From: Streptomyces sp. NBC_00448
Lineage (GTDB): Bacteria; Actinomycetota; Actinomycetes; Streptomycetales; Streptomycetaceae
Length of the DNA stretch: 64,000 nucleotides
Direction of reading: 5' to 3'
Assembly: GCF_036014115.1 (NCBI RefSeq)
Contig: NZ_CP107913.1
Coordinates: 1,054,001 to 1,118,000 of the forward strand
The position numbers were made by a program, and so were the translations under genes. Below the pieces are notes generated by a model, which saw only the letters and a list, made by a program, of their open reading frames with translations, was not told the DNA's origin and searched no databases. This document shows, one piece after another, positions 33,188 through 42,063 of this stretch (positions are counted from its first letter, which is position 1; every line of letters starts with the position of its first letter).

Positions 33188-34672
33188 GTGCCCCGCAGTC
33201 CCTCCTCCACCTCCCCGTCCGCGTTCGCCGCCGCCGATCTCGGCGCCACCAGCGGCCGCGTCATGGTCGGCCGGGTCGGCCCGGCGCACCTCGACCTGAG
33301 CGAGGCGCACCGCTTCCCGAACCGCCCGGTCCTGGCCGGCGGCAGCCTGCACTGGGACGTACTGAGCCTGTACCAGGGGGTGTTGGACGGGCTGCGGGAG
33401 GCGGCGCGGTCCGGCGGCGTGACGTCGGTGGGGGTCGACTCGTGGGCGGTGGACTACGGGCTGCTGGACGCCGACGGCCGGCTGCTCGGCAACCCCCACC
33501 ACTACCGCGACAGCAGGACGCAGGACGCGGCGCCGCGGGTGTGGGACGCGGTGCCGGCGAAGGAGCTGTACCGGGTGACCGGACTGCAGCACCTGCCGTT
33601 CAACACCGTCTTCCAGCTCGGCGCCGCCCGCGGCAGCGCCCAACTCGCCGCCGCCCGGACGCTGTTGCTCATCCCGGACCTGTTGGTGCACTGGCTGACC
33701 GGCACCGTCGGCGCGGAGTTGACCAACGCGTCCACCACCGCCCTGCTGGACGCGGCGACCGGCGACTGGTCGGGCGACCTGCTCGGGCGGCTCGGCCTCG
33801 ACCCGGAGCTCTTCCCACCGCTTCGCCAACCTGGCGACGTCGCGGGCGAGTTGCTGCCGGAGGTGACGCGGGCGACCGGCCTGGCCGAGGGCACCCCGGT
33901 GGTGACCGTCGCCTCCCACGACACCGCGTCCGCGGTGGCCGCGATCCCGGCCGACCGGCCCGGTTTCGGCTACGTCTCCTGCGGCACCTGGTCGCTGGCC
34001 GGTCTCGAACTGGACCAGCCGGTCATCACAGAGGCGTCCCGGGCCGCCAACTTCACCAACGAGCGCGGCATCGACGGCACGTTCCGGTTCCTGCGCAACA
34101 TCATGGGGCTGTGGCTGCTGTCGGAGACGCTGCGCACCTGGGCGGCCGAGGGGCTGCCCACCGATCTCGCACCGCTGCTGGCCCGGGCCGCAGACGCGCC
34201 ACCGTTCGCCGCGCTGGTCGACCCGGACGCGCCGGAGTTCCTGGCGCCCGGCGACATGCCGGCCCGGATCGCCGCGTACTGCGAACGCACCGGGCAGCGC
34301 GCCCCCGCCGACCAGCCCGCCATGGTGCGCTGCATCCTGGAGAGCCTGGCACTGGCGCACCGGGCGGCCCTGCGCACCGCGGCCGAACTGTCCGGGCGCG
34401 ACCTCGACGTGGTGCACCTGGTCGGCGGCGGCAGCCGCAACGACCTGCTGTGCCAACTCACCGCGGACGCCACCGGGCTGCCGGTCGTCGCCGGTCCGAC
34501 CGAGGCGACCGCGCTCGGCAACATCCTGGTGCAGGCCCGCGCGCACGGCCTCGTCGCCGACCACGCCGCCATGCGCCGGCTGGTGGCCGACACCCAGCAC
34601 CTGCGGCAGTTCCGGCCCAGCGGCGACCCGAACGTCTGGGCCGCAGCGGGCGCCCGGATCGGCCTCGGCTGA
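33188..34672 (+). CDS. rhaB: Rhamnulokinase
   Basis: 494 residues, GTG start with GAGG eight bases upstream. FGGY-type sugar kinase fold: AAADLGATSGRVMVGRV (phosphate 1), VGVDSWAVDYGLLDADG, the substrate and catalytic region TVASHDTASAVAAIP, and the adenosine motif VHLVGGGSRNDLLCQLTADATGLPV. These are the RhaB signatures. Phosphorylates L-rhamnulose to L-rhamnulose-1-phosphate, the substrate of the upstream aldolase. Same strand as and between the rha and lut genes, probably one operon. Confidence 0.94.
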   Translation: MPRSPSSTSPSAFAAADLGATSGRVMVGRVGPAHLDLSEAHRFPNRPVLAGGSLHWDVLSLYQGVLDGLREAARSGGVTSVGVDSWAVDYGLLDADGRLLGNPHHYRDSRTQDAAPRVWDAVPAKELYRVTGLQHLPFNTVFQLGAARGSAQLAAARTLLLIPDLLVHWLTGTVGAELTNASTTALLDAATGDWSGDLLGRLGLDPELFPPLRQPGDVAGELLPEVTRATGLAEGTPVVTVASHDTASAVAAIPADRPGFGYVSCGTWSLAGLELDQPVITEASRAANFTNERGIDGTFRFLRNIMGLWLLSETLRTWAAEGLPTDLAPLLARAADAPPFAALVDPDAPEFLAPGDMPARIAAYCERTGQRAPADQPAMVRCILESLALAHRAALRTAAELSGRDLDVVHLVGGGSRNDLLCQLTADATGLPVVAGPTEATALGNILVQARAHGLVADHAAMRRLVADTQHLRQFRPSGDPNVWAAAGARIGLG

Positions 34673-34730
34673 GCCTCCCGCCGGGGCGCGCCGGGCCCCC
34701 GGACCGCACCGCCCACCCCTAAGGAGCCGC

Positions 34731-35510
34731 ATGCGGGTCGCACTCTTCCTCACCTGCGTCAATGACGCGCTGTATCCGGGCACCGGTTGGGCCACCGTCA
34801 GGCTGCTGGAGCGGTTGGGCGTGGAGGTGGACTTCCCCGCGGCCCAGACCTGTTGCGGGCAGCCCCAGTTCAACACCGGCTACCGCCACGAGACCGAGCC
34901 CCTGGTCCGCCGGATGGCCCGCGCCTTCGACGGCTACGACTACGTGGTCACCCCGTCGGGCTCGTGCGCGGCGATGGTCCGCGACAACTACCCGCGGATC
35001 GGCGCCAAAGCGCTCGCCGAGGGGCGCGGCCCCGAACTCGCCGACGCCGCCGCGTCCTTGCAGAACCGCACGCTGGAGTTGACCGAGTTCCTGGTGGACG
35101 TGCTCGAAGTGACCGACGTGGGCGCCTACTTCCCCCACACCGTCACCTACCACCCCTCCTGCCACGGCCTGCGCATGCTCGGCCTCGGCGAACGCCCCCG
35201 CAAACTCCTCCAAGCCGTCAAAGGCCTGGAACTCCGCGAGTTGGACGGCGCCGAGGAATGCTGCGGCTTCGGCGGCACCTTCGCCGTCAAAAACCCCGAC
35301 GTCTCCCTCGCCATGGGCCACGACAAAGTCCGCCACGCCCTCGACACCGGCGCCACCATCCTCTGCGGCGCCGACAACTCCTGCCTCGTCCACCTCGACG
35401 GCATCCTCCGCCGCAACCACGCCCCCCTCCACACCCTCCACCTCGCCGAAATCCTCGCCTCCACCGAACAACACCCCTACCAACCCACCACCACAGGAGC
35501 CACCCGATGA
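34731..35510 (+). CDS. lutA: Lactate utilisation protein LutA (CCG-domain Fe-S protein)
   Basis: 259 residues with two cysteine-rich CCG domains: TCCGQPQFNTGYRHET in the first half, and HPSCHGLRMLG with ECCGFGGTFAVKNPDVS in the second. Part of the LutABC L-lactate dehydrogenase complex (glycolate-oxidase-iron-sulfur-like). Placed after rhaEW/rhaB it oxidises the L-lactate made from rhamnose. AAGGAG precedes the ATG. From about 35125 the codon choice changes sharply to C- and A-ending codons (GAA, AAA, CTC), unlike the first half of the gene. Stop overlaps lutB (ATGA). Confidence 0.93.
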   Translation: MRVALFLTCVNDALYPGTGWATVRLLERLGVEVDFPAAQTCCGQPQFNTGYRHETEPLVRRMARAFDGYDYVVTPSGSCAAMVRDNYPRIGAKALAEGRGPELADAAASLQNRTLELTEFLVDVLEVTDVGAYFPHTVTYHPSCHGLRMLGLGERPRKLLQAVKGLELRELDGAEECCGFGGTFAVKNPDVSLAMGHDKVRHALDTGATILCGADNSCLVHLDGILRRNHAPLHTLHLAEILASTEQHPYQPTTTGATR

Positions 35511-36970
35511 GCGGCACCTACCTAGGACTCCCCTCCTTCCCCGACGCCGCCCACACCTCCACCCACGACACCCAACTCCGCGCCAACCTCACCCACGCCA
35601 CCCACACCATCCGCACCAAACGCGCCACCGCCATCAACGAACTCCCCGACTGGCCCCAACTCCGCACCGCCGGCGCCGCCATCAAAGACCACACCCTCCA
35701 CCACCTCGACCACTACCTCCTCCAACTCGAAACCGCCGTCACCAACGCCGGCGGCACCGTCCACTGGGCCACCGACGCCGACGAAGCCAACCGCATCACC
35801 ACCCACATCATCCACACCACCGGCGAAACCGAAGTCGTCAAAGTCAAATCCATGGCCACCCAGGAAACCGGCCTCAACGAAGCCCTCCACACCGCCGGCA
35901 TCCACGCCTACGAAACCGACCTCGCCGAACTCATCGTCCAACTCGCCCACGACAAGCCCTCCCACATCCTCGTCCCCGCCATCCACAAAAACCGCACCGA
36001 AATCCGCGACATCTTCCACAACGAAATGGCCCACTGGGGCCGCCCCGCCCCCGACCACCTCACCGACAACCCCACCGACCTCGCCGAAGCCGCCCGCCTC
36101 CACCTCCGCGAAAAATTCCTCCGCACCAAAATCGGCATCTCCGGCGCCAACTTCATGATCGCCGAAACCGGCACCCTCGTCGTCGTCGAATCCGAAGGCA
36201 ACGGCCGCATGTGCCTCACCCTCCCCGACACCCTCATCTCCATCGTCGGCATCGAAAAAATCATCCCCACCTTCCAAGACCTCGAAGTCTTCCTCCAAAC
36301 ACTCCCCCGCTCCTCCACCGCCGAACGCATGAACCCCTACACCACCATGTGGACCGGCACCACCACCCACGACGGCCCCAAAAACTTCCACCTCATCCTC
36401 CTCGACAACGGCCGCACCGACACCCTCGCCGACACCACCGGCCGCCAAGCCCTCCGCTGCATCCGCTGCTCCGCCTGCCTCAACGTCTGCCCCGTCTACG
36501 AACGCGCCGGCGGCCACGCCTACGGCTCCCCCTACCCCGGCCCCATCGGCGCCATCCTCACCCCCCAACTCCGCGGCACCACCACCCCCCTCGACGCCTC
36601 CCTCCCCTACGCCTCCACCCTCTGCGGCGCCTGCTACGACGTCTGCCCCGTCGCCATCAACATCCCCGAAATCCTCGTCCACCTCCGCGAACGCGTCGCC
36701 GAGCAGGGCGAGGGGCACCGCGCCGAGCGGGCCGCGATGCGGGCGGCGACCTGGCTGCTGGACCATCCGGCCGCCCTGTCGGCCGTCGAACGCGCCGCGT
36801 CCGCCACGCGCGGACTGCACCCCGCCCGGCTGCCGCTGCCCGGCCCCGCGAAAGCGTGGAGCGACGCCCGCGACCTGCCCGACGTGGCCGCGGAGCCGTT
36901 CCGCGCCGGCTGGAAGAAGGCCCGGGGTGCCGGCGGCGCCCCGCGGAAGGACAAGGACACCCCCCGATGA
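35507..36970 (+). CDS. lutB: Lactate utilisation protein LutB (ferredoxin-like, LUD domain)
   Basis: 487 residues. The LUD domain occupies about 60-300 (EVVKVKSMATQETGLNEAL, GISGANFMIAETGTLVVVE). Two 4Fe-4S clusters follow: Cys318/321/324/328 (CIRCSACLNVCPVY) and Cys373/376/380 (CGACYDVCP). Transfers electrons from lactate oxidation within LutABC. Coupled to lutA and lutC by ATGA overlaps. From the start to about residue 398 (base ~36700) the gene uses almost only C- or A-ending codons with few G on the sense strand; the last ~90 codons return to normal genome usage. Confidence 0.93.
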   Translation: MSGTYLGLPSFPDAAHTSTHDTQLRANLTHATHTIRTKRATAINELPDWPQLRTAGAAIKDHTLHHLDHYLLQLETAVTNAGGTVHWATDADEANRITTHIIHTTGETEVVKVKSMATQETGLNEALHTAGIHAYETDLAELIVQLAHDKPSHILVPAIHKNRTEIRDIFHNEMAHWGRPAPDHLTDNPTDLAEAARLHLREKFLRTKIGISGANFMIAETGTLVVVESEGNGRMCLTLPDTLISIVGIEKIIPTFQDLEVFLQTLPRSSTAERMNPYTTMWTGTTTHDGPKNFHLILLDNGRTDTLADTTGRQALRCIRCSACLNVCPVYERAGGHAYGSPYPGPIGAILTPQLRGTTTPLDASLPYASTLCGACYDVCPVAINIPEILVHLRERVAEQGEGHRAERAAMRAATWLLDHPAALSAVERAASATRGLHPARLPLPGPAKAWSDARDLPDVAAEPFRAGWKKARGAGGAPRKDKDTPR

Positions 36971-37731
36971 CGCACCCGGCACACCCGATACGCCCCGCCG
37001 ACCCCGCGGGCTCCTCGGACCCCGCCACCCCTTCCAGCCGGGACCGCATCCTCGCGCGGGTCCGAGCCGCCCTCGCCGACCGCCCCGGCTCCACCGCCGG
37101 GGCCGCCGGGGCCGCCGAGGGCACCGCGCCCGCCGACCCGCCCATCCCCCGCGACTACGCCCGCGCGCACGTCCCCGACGACCCCGCGTCCCTCGTCGAC
37201 CTGCTCGCCACCCACCTCGCCGACTACCGCGCCCACGTCCACCGCTGCACCGCCGCCGACCTGCCCCGTACGATCGCGGAACTGCTCACCGCACACGGCA
37301 GCCGCACCGCCGTGGTGCCACCCGGACTGCCCGACGGATGGCTGCGGGACGCCGCGGACGTCACGACGACGATCGGCGGCGACGACATCACCGCCGCCGA
37401 ACTCGACCGCATCGACAGCGTCGTCACCGGCTGCGCGCTCGCCATCGCCGAGACAGGCACCATCGTCCTCGACGCGAGCCCCGACCAGGGCCGGCGCGTG
37501 CTGACGCTGGTGCCGGACCACCACGTGTGCGTCGTACGGGTACCGGAACAGGTGGTCGCCTCGGTCCCGCAGGCACTGCCCCGGCTCGACCCGGTCCGCC
37601 CGCTGACCTGGATCTCCGGCCCCTCGGCCACCAGCGACATCGAACTCGACCGCGTGGAAGGCGTACACGGCCCGCGTACGCTCGACGTCGTCCTGGTCGC
37701 CCCGGACGACGCGGAGCAGCCGGGGGCCTGA
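36967..37731 (+). CDS. lutC: Lactate utilisation protein LutC (LUD domain)
   Basis: 254 residues, ATG overlapping the lutB stop. N-terminus SSRDRILARVRAAL; LUD core with VVTGCALAIAETGTIVLDASPDQGRR and the C-terminal ISGPSATSDIELDRVEGVHGPRTLDVVLV, which is diagnostic of LutC. Third subunit of the L-lactate oxidation complex. Codon use is normal. A small CGCCGCCCC/GGGGCGGCG inverted repeat at 37735-37753 follows the stop and may end the operon. Confidence 0.92.
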   Translation: MTHPAHPIRPADPAGSSDPATPSSRDRILARVRAALADRPGSTAGAAGAAEGTAPADPPIPRDYARAHVPDDPASLVDLLATHLADYRAHVHRCTAADLPRTIAELLTAHGSRTAVVPPGLPDGWLRDAADVTTTIGGDDITAAELDRIDSVVTGCALAIAETGTIVLDASPDQGRRVLTLVPDHHVCVVRVPEQVVASVPQALPRLDPVRPLTWISGPSATSDIELDRVEGVHGPRTLDVVLVAPDDAEQPGA

Positions 37732-37770
37732 GCGCGCCGCCCCCGGGGCGGCGGAAGGGAGTGCCGCGCG

Positions 37771-38319
37771 ATGGGCCGTTCCACGCCGGTCGAGCCGCCG
37801 CGTACGCCGCTGACCGACGGCACCGTGACCGTACGGCTCAGGCGGGAGTCGGACATGGACGCCATCGCGGCGGCGAGCCACGACGCCGAGACGCGCCGCT
37901 GGCTGGACGACGGCCCGATGGACGCGGAAGCGCGGCGCACCGGCGTGGCGCGGGTCGAGGCGGCCTGGCGCAGCGGGCGGGCGGCTCCGGCGGTGATCGC
38001 GGACGCGGTCACCGACGAGCCGGTCGGCATCGTGAACCTCCAGTTCCGCGCCGACGACGTGGCCTCGGTCGCCTACAGCGTCTTCCCGGCCCACCGCGGC
38101 CGCGGCATCGCGCCGCGCGCCGTCCGCCTCGTGACCGCCTGGGCCTTCCGCGACCTCGCCCTCACCCGGCTCCTGCTGGAGGCCGACGAGGCGAACGCCG
38201 CGTCGGTGCGGGTCGCCGAGAAGTGCGGCTTCCGCCGTGTCGGCACCCGCACGTCCCCCGCCCCCGACGGCACCACTCCGCACCCCACCGCCCTCTTCAC
38301 CCGCACCACCCCGAACTGA
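37771..38319 (+). CDS. GNAT-family N-acetyltransferase
   Basis: 182 residues; GGGAG upstream of the ATG. RimJ/RimL-like acetyltransferase: VTVRLRRESDMDAIAAASHD, then VAYSVFPAHRGRGIAPRAVRLV (acetyl-CoA loop R-G-x-G-I-A) and LLLEADEANAASVRVAEKCGFRRVG. Target, protein N-terminus or small amine, unknown. It follows lutC by 40 bp but has no evident role in rhamnose use. Convergent with a small hypothetical gene, with only seven bases between stops. Confidence 0.9.
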   Translation: MGRSTPVEPPRTPLTDGTVTVRLRRESDMDAIAAASHDAETRRWLDDGPMDAEARRTGVARVEAAWRSGRAAPAVIADAVTDEPVGIVNLQFRADDVASVAYSVFPAHRGRGIAPRAVRLVTAWAFRDLALTRLLLEADEANAASVRVAEKCGFRRVGTRTSPAPDGTTPHPTALFTRTTPN

Positions 38320-38326
38320 CCCGGCG

Positions 38327-38602
38327 TCAGCACGGCACGTCCACGCCGTACGTCCTCAACCCCTCGACGGCAGCGCGCAGGCAGCGATCCACCGTGTCGC
38401 CGTCGGCGCGCATGCCGTGCGGGAGCGGGCCGCCGCTCGCGAAGAACGTCCACGCCGGCCGGCCTTCCCGCAGCCGCTCGGCGTCGAGGCGCAGTCCGGC
38501 CCCCACGCCCTGCTCGCCGAGCCACTCCAGGATCAGGAGGGCCACGTCCTCGATCCCGCGGTCCGGGTCCGACGTCACCCAGCGGCCTCGGCGCGACGGC
38601 AC
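38327..38602 (-). CDS. Conserved-looking hypothetical protein
   Basis: 91 residues from a GTG with GGAG nine bases upstream; a second GTG two codons earlier is possible. Contains GRWVTSDPDRGIEDVALLILEWLGEQGVGAGLRLDAERL and AWTFFASGGPL. I do not recognise the family; the amphipathic pattern and codon bias look like real coding sequence. It sits directly downstream of the lacI-type gene on the same strand and may be co-transcribed with it. Confidence 0.55.
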   Translation of the reverse strand: MPSRRGRWVTSDPDRGIEDVALLILEWLGEQGVGAGLRLDAERLREGRPAWTFFASGGPLPHGMRADGDTVDRCLRAAVEGLRTYGVDVPC

Positions 38603-38648
38603 CGTCACGCGCTCCCCCGCGCCGGGACCCAGCCGCTGCCGCGCTCGC

Positions 38649-39668
38649 TCACCGCACCGGCAGGCTGGAGCCGCGGACGACCAACTCGGGGAGCAGGACG
38701 GCACGTTGGTGCTGGTGCTGGGCGGCGCGGGGTCCGGTCTCCTCCAGCAGGAGTTCCGCGGCCATCCGGCCCATCTCGGCGGCCGGCTGCCGTACGGAGG
38801 TGAGGGGGACGACCGCGGCCGCGGCGAACTCGATGTCGTCGTAGCCGACGATCGCCAGGTCGCGCGGGACGGCGATACCGGCGGCGTAGACGACCTGAAG
38901 GACGCCGAGGGCGAGCAGGTCGTTGGCGCAGAACACCGCGGTGGGGCGCTGGGCGAGGCCGAGCAGCCGGGAGGCGGCGTCGCGGCCGGCGGCGACGTCG
39001 AGCCGCTGCGCGGGGATCTCCAGCAGCGCCTCGGGGCCGAGCCCGGCCTCGGCGAGGGCCTGGAGCATGCCGACCCGGCGGTCCTTGACCTGCTGCAGGT
39101 GCGGCGGCCCGCTGATGTAGGCGATGGTGCGGTGCCCGGCGGAGACCAGGTGGCGGCCGGCCAGCGCGCCCCCGATCGTGTCGTCGACCGACACCGAGCA
39201 CCCCTCGGCCTCGCCGGTGCCCCGGTCCACCAGGACGAACGGCACGTTCTGCTGCCGGAGCAGGTCCAGGCTGGCGCCGGTCGGGTCGGCCGGGGTGAGC
39301 AGCACCCCGCGCACCCGCTGCTCCGCGAAGAGCGAGACGTACGTCGCCTCCTCGGAGGCGCTCTGGCCGCTGTTGCAGAGCATCACGCCCAGCCCCGCCT
39401 CGCGGGCCGCGGACTCCGCGCCGCGCGCGACGTCCACGAAGAACGGGTTGCCCATGTCGAGGACGAGCAGCGCCATGATCCGGCTCTGGCCGGCCCGCAA
39501 CTGGCGGGCCGACTCGCTGCGGACATAGCCGAGTTGCTTGATGACGCTCTGCACGCGGTCCCTGGTCTCCTCGGAGACCAGGTCGGGACGGTTGATCACG
39601 TTGGACACCGTGCCCACCGACACGCCGGCCTGCCGCGCCACGTCCTTGATCCCGACCATTCGCACCAT
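38649..39668 (-). CDS. rhaR: LacI-family regulator of the rhamnose locus
   Basis: 339 residues from ATG 39668 (GAGGAG just upstream; other ATG/GTG codons within nine bases are possible). HTH: GIKDVARQAGVSVGTVSNVINRPDLVSEETRDRVQSVIKQLGYV with the hinge helix RSESARQLRAGQSR. Sensor domain: MALLVLDMGNPFFVDVARGAESAA through IVGYDDIEFAAAAVVPLTSVRQP. Two TGAA-N4-TTCA sites lie in its own upstream region and two more before rhaI, so it probably represses both units and responds to a rhamnose-pathway sugar (inference). Confidence 0.9.
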   Translation of the reverse strand: MVRMVGIKDVARQAGVSVGTVSNVINRPDLVSEETRDRVQSVIKQLGYVRSESARQLRAGQSRIMALLVLDMGNPFFVDVARGAESAAREAGLGVMLCNSGQSASEEATYVSLFAEQRVRGVLLTPADPTGASLDLLRQQNVPFVLVDRGTGEAEGCSVSVDDTIGGALAGRHLVSAGHRTIAYISGPPHLQQVKDRRVGMLQALAEAGLGPEALLEIPAQRLDVAAGRDAASRLLGLAQRPTAVFCANDLLALGVLQVVYAAGIAVPRDLAIVGYDDIEFAAAAVVPLTSVRQPAAEMGRMAAELLLEETGPRAAQHQHQRAVLLPELVVRGSSLPVR

Positions 39669-39736
39669 GTTCTCCTCAAAGGGGCTCTCCGCACCGCCGG
39701 ACCGCAATGTACTGAACGGGTCGGAGGTTTCCCCAT

Positions 39737-39748
39737 TGAAACAGTTCA
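39737..39748. promoter_or_regulatory. TGAA-N4-TTCA operator upstream of the lacI-type gene
   Basis: TGAAACAGTTCA, 69 bp before the regulator start. Same form as the rhaI operators; suggests autoregulation. Confidence 0.6.
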
Positions 39749-39861
39749 CTCGGCCCCGCCGCACCAGAGGGCGACCCCCACCCGGGTCCAGCGCCGCCAG
39801 CCGGGCCGCGGCGGGCCCGGAAGGGTGCACAGCGTGGCTCCCGCGCGACGCATCGACCGAT

Positions 39862-39873
39862 TGAAACTATTCA
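39862..39873. promoter_or_regulatory. Second TGAA-N4-TTCA operator upstream of the lacI-type gene
   Basis: TGAAACTATTCA, within TTGAAACTATTCAA. The remaining interval 39669-40054 holds no gene; a weaker related half-site (GCATTCAA) is at about 39998-40005. Confidence 0.6.
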
Positions 39874-40054
39874 ACCCACGTCGCCGACCCTAGGGCCGGC
39901 CCCGGCGGACGTCAAGCCTCGCGCCGGACGTACGCCCCCATACCCGCCGCAACCGAGAGGGGTACGGACGAGCGGGCCCACCGTACTCCGATTAGATGCA
40001 TTCAATACCGCCACCGGCTCCCGCGCTCGCTCTGCCCCCGCACCCGCTCCCGCA

Positions 40055-41986
40055 CTACCCGCTCTTACGCCGCGGCCGCTTCCCGAACAGCGCCCTCGCG
40101 GGCCTCGTCCACGGGGTCGCCCGGAGGTTCCGCCGCGCGCGGCGCGCCACCTCGGGATCGATGCCCGGGCAGATCAACACCAGTGCGGCGAGCGGGTCGT
40201 GGAGTCCGGTGGGCCGCTTGCCGAGCGCCGCGGCGGCCTCCTGGTAGCGCCGGGCGACGGCTTCGGCGATCTCCGCGCGCTGTTCGGGGTCGCGCCACGC
40301 GGCGACGCACAGGGCGAACGCGGCCGCGTCGACGGTCCAGTCGTCGGGCCCGAACAGCAGGCTCAGCAGCAGGGCGCGCCGGGTGGAGCCGGCCCACGGC
40401 TCCTCCGGTCGTTGGTGCAGGATGCCGACGCACACCCACACCTGGGCGAACCGCTCCCAGTACAGCGGGTGCTCGCGCTGGAGCTCCCTCCAGTTCGGGT
40501 CCCGCGGCGGCGGCATGTGGGCGAGCAGGCCCAGCAGGTCGGCGCGGTCCAGCTCGGCGAAGGCCGCGGCGCGGTCGTACGCGATCAGCGGCTCGGCCCA
40601 GATGCCGACGGCGACCTGGTGGACGAGGGCGACCGCCGCCGGCGAGGGCGGTGCCGCGGCCGCGACGGGCTCGGTGCCCCGGTAACTCCACAGCGGCGGG
40701 CCGAAGTCCGTACGGACGGGAAGGCGCGGGTCCGGTTGCGGCCAGCGCGCCAGAGTCGTCGTGGGCGCGGGAAAGCGGGCACGGTAGAGGGCTGTCGGCG
40801 TCGGCGCTTCGAGGGCCGTCGCCGTCGCCGTGGCGCCGGTCACCCGGCCGTGCGACTCCTCGATCCCGGCCAGGTACCCGTAGGCGCGGCAGACGGCTTC
40901 GGTCGGCGGGGGGACGATCCGCAGCCACGTGCCGTCTTCGCAGGCGCGCTCCACGCAGGTGCGGAGGTAGCCCACCTCCGGATGGGCCACGGCGAGATCG
41001 ATCAGGGTCGTCAACTGCGCGGTGTCGCCGCCGCTTCGGGTCTTCCGGCCGGCGCGGTACCGGGCCGCGAGAACCGCCGCGCGGTACTTGGCGCCCGACG
41101 GGTCGGCCGCCGAGGGTCCGGCCGCCACCGCGCGTTCGGCCCAGCGCAACGACTGCGCGACGTCACCCTGGTCGAGCGTGATGTCCGCGAGGTCGAGCAG
41201 GACGTCGGCGTTGCCGGGCGCAAGCGCGACGGCCCGCTTCCACACCTCGATCGCACGCTCCGGCTGCCCGGCGCCGCGGTGGGCGGAGCCGAGCAGGATC
41301 AGAGTGGGTTGAGTCGCCCGGCCGTCGGCCTGTACCTCGCGTTCCTCGGCCCGCAGGCACCAGGTGACCGCTTCCTGGTGCGCCCCGAGCCGTCTGGCCA
41401 GCGCGGAGAAGGCGCGCAGACCACCCGCGTCGCAGTCCGGCCGGGCCGCCGCCTTGCGGGCCAGCGCCAGCCACGGGGTCAGGGCCGGCGCGACCTCGGG
41501 CGGCGCCGGGTCCTCGACGGCCCCCCAGACGGCGCTGACCGCGCCGCCGACCGCCGGAAGCGGCAGCGAGCCGCCGAGCTCCGGGCTGAACCAGGGCGCC
41601 GCGGCCCAGGGCCGCTCGGGGTGGACGGCGACCGCGGAAGCGAGCAGCTCCACCGCGTCGGGCACCCGCCCCTCCTCGGCGATCAGCGCGATGATCGCCG
41701 CCGCGTTCCCCGGGAAGACCGTGGTGCCGTCACCCTTGAACAGCTCCCGCGCCGCCTCGGACGATCCGGCGGCCACCACGATCTCGCCGAGCACGGTGTA
41801 CGCCGATGCGAGGCCCGGGTCGTGGAACAGCGCCCGGCCGAGGTGGAAGGCGGCGTGCGGGAGGTCCCCGGCGACCAGGAGCGCCCGGCAGCGCCGCACT
41901 TCCTCTTCCGCCGGGGCCCGCCCGGAACCCCCGTCCCGGCCCCCACCCGGTCCCGCGCCCGATGCCGATCCCGATCCCGCTGCCAT
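40055..41986 (-). CDS. Large TPR-containing hypothetical protein
   Basis: 643 residues from ATG 41986; a longer frame upstream is Arg/Pro-rich and unlikely to be translated. The N-terminal half has TPR-like helices: CRALLVAGDLPHAAFHLGRALFHDPGLASAYTVLG, and later GSAHRGAGQPERAIEVWKRAVALAPGNADVLLDLADITLDQGDVAQSLRWAERAV. The C-terminal half contains WRELQREHPLYWERFAQVWVCVG and a basic end WTRPARALFGKRPRRKSG. No signal peptide, no enzymatic motif. Probably a scaffold; role unknown. Same strand and 77 bp after the His-rich methyltransferase gene. Confidence 0.75.
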   Translation of the reverse strand: MAAGSGSASGAGPGGGRDGGSGRAPAEEEVRRCRALLVAGDLPHAAFHLGRALFHDPGLASAYTVLGEIVVAAGSSEAARELFKGDGTTVFPGNAAAIIALIAEEGRVPDAVELLASAVAVHPERPWAAAPWFSPELGGSLPLPAVGGAVSAVWGAVEDPAPPEVAPALTPWLALARKAAARPDCDAGGLRAFSALARRLGAHQEAVTWCLRAEEREVQADGRATQPTLILLGSAHRGAGQPERAIEVWKRAVALAPGNADVLLDLADITLDQGDVAQSLRWAERAVAAGPSAADPSGAKYRAAVLAARYRAGRKTRSGGDTAQLTTLIDLAVAHPEVGYLRTCVERACEDGTWLRIVPPPTEAVCRAYGYLAGIEESHGRVTGATATATALEAPTPTALYRARFPAPTTTLARWPQPDPRLPVRTDFGPPLWSYRGTEPVAAAAPPSPAAVALVHQVAVGIWAEPLIAYDRAAAFAELDRADLLGLLAHMPPPRDPNWRELQREHPLYWERFAQVWVCVGILHQRPEEPWAGSTRRALLLSLLFGPDDWTVDAAAFALCVAAWRDPEQRAEIAEAVARRYQEAAAALGKRPTGLHDPLAALVLICPGIDPEVARRARRNLRATPWTRPARALFGKRPRRKSG

Positions 41987-42063
41987 GTGGTCCCCGTCCC
42001 CCCGCCGCAGGCCGAGCGGCCCGCCATCGGGAGGGATCGTAGCGGCGGCCGCCGACAGTCCGG

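Noticed and set aside
29617..37731. A dedicated rhamnose ABC transporter within the locus
   Set aside because: No transporter gene is present between 28147 and 39668; the two ABC systems in the window belong to other units by position and operator sites.
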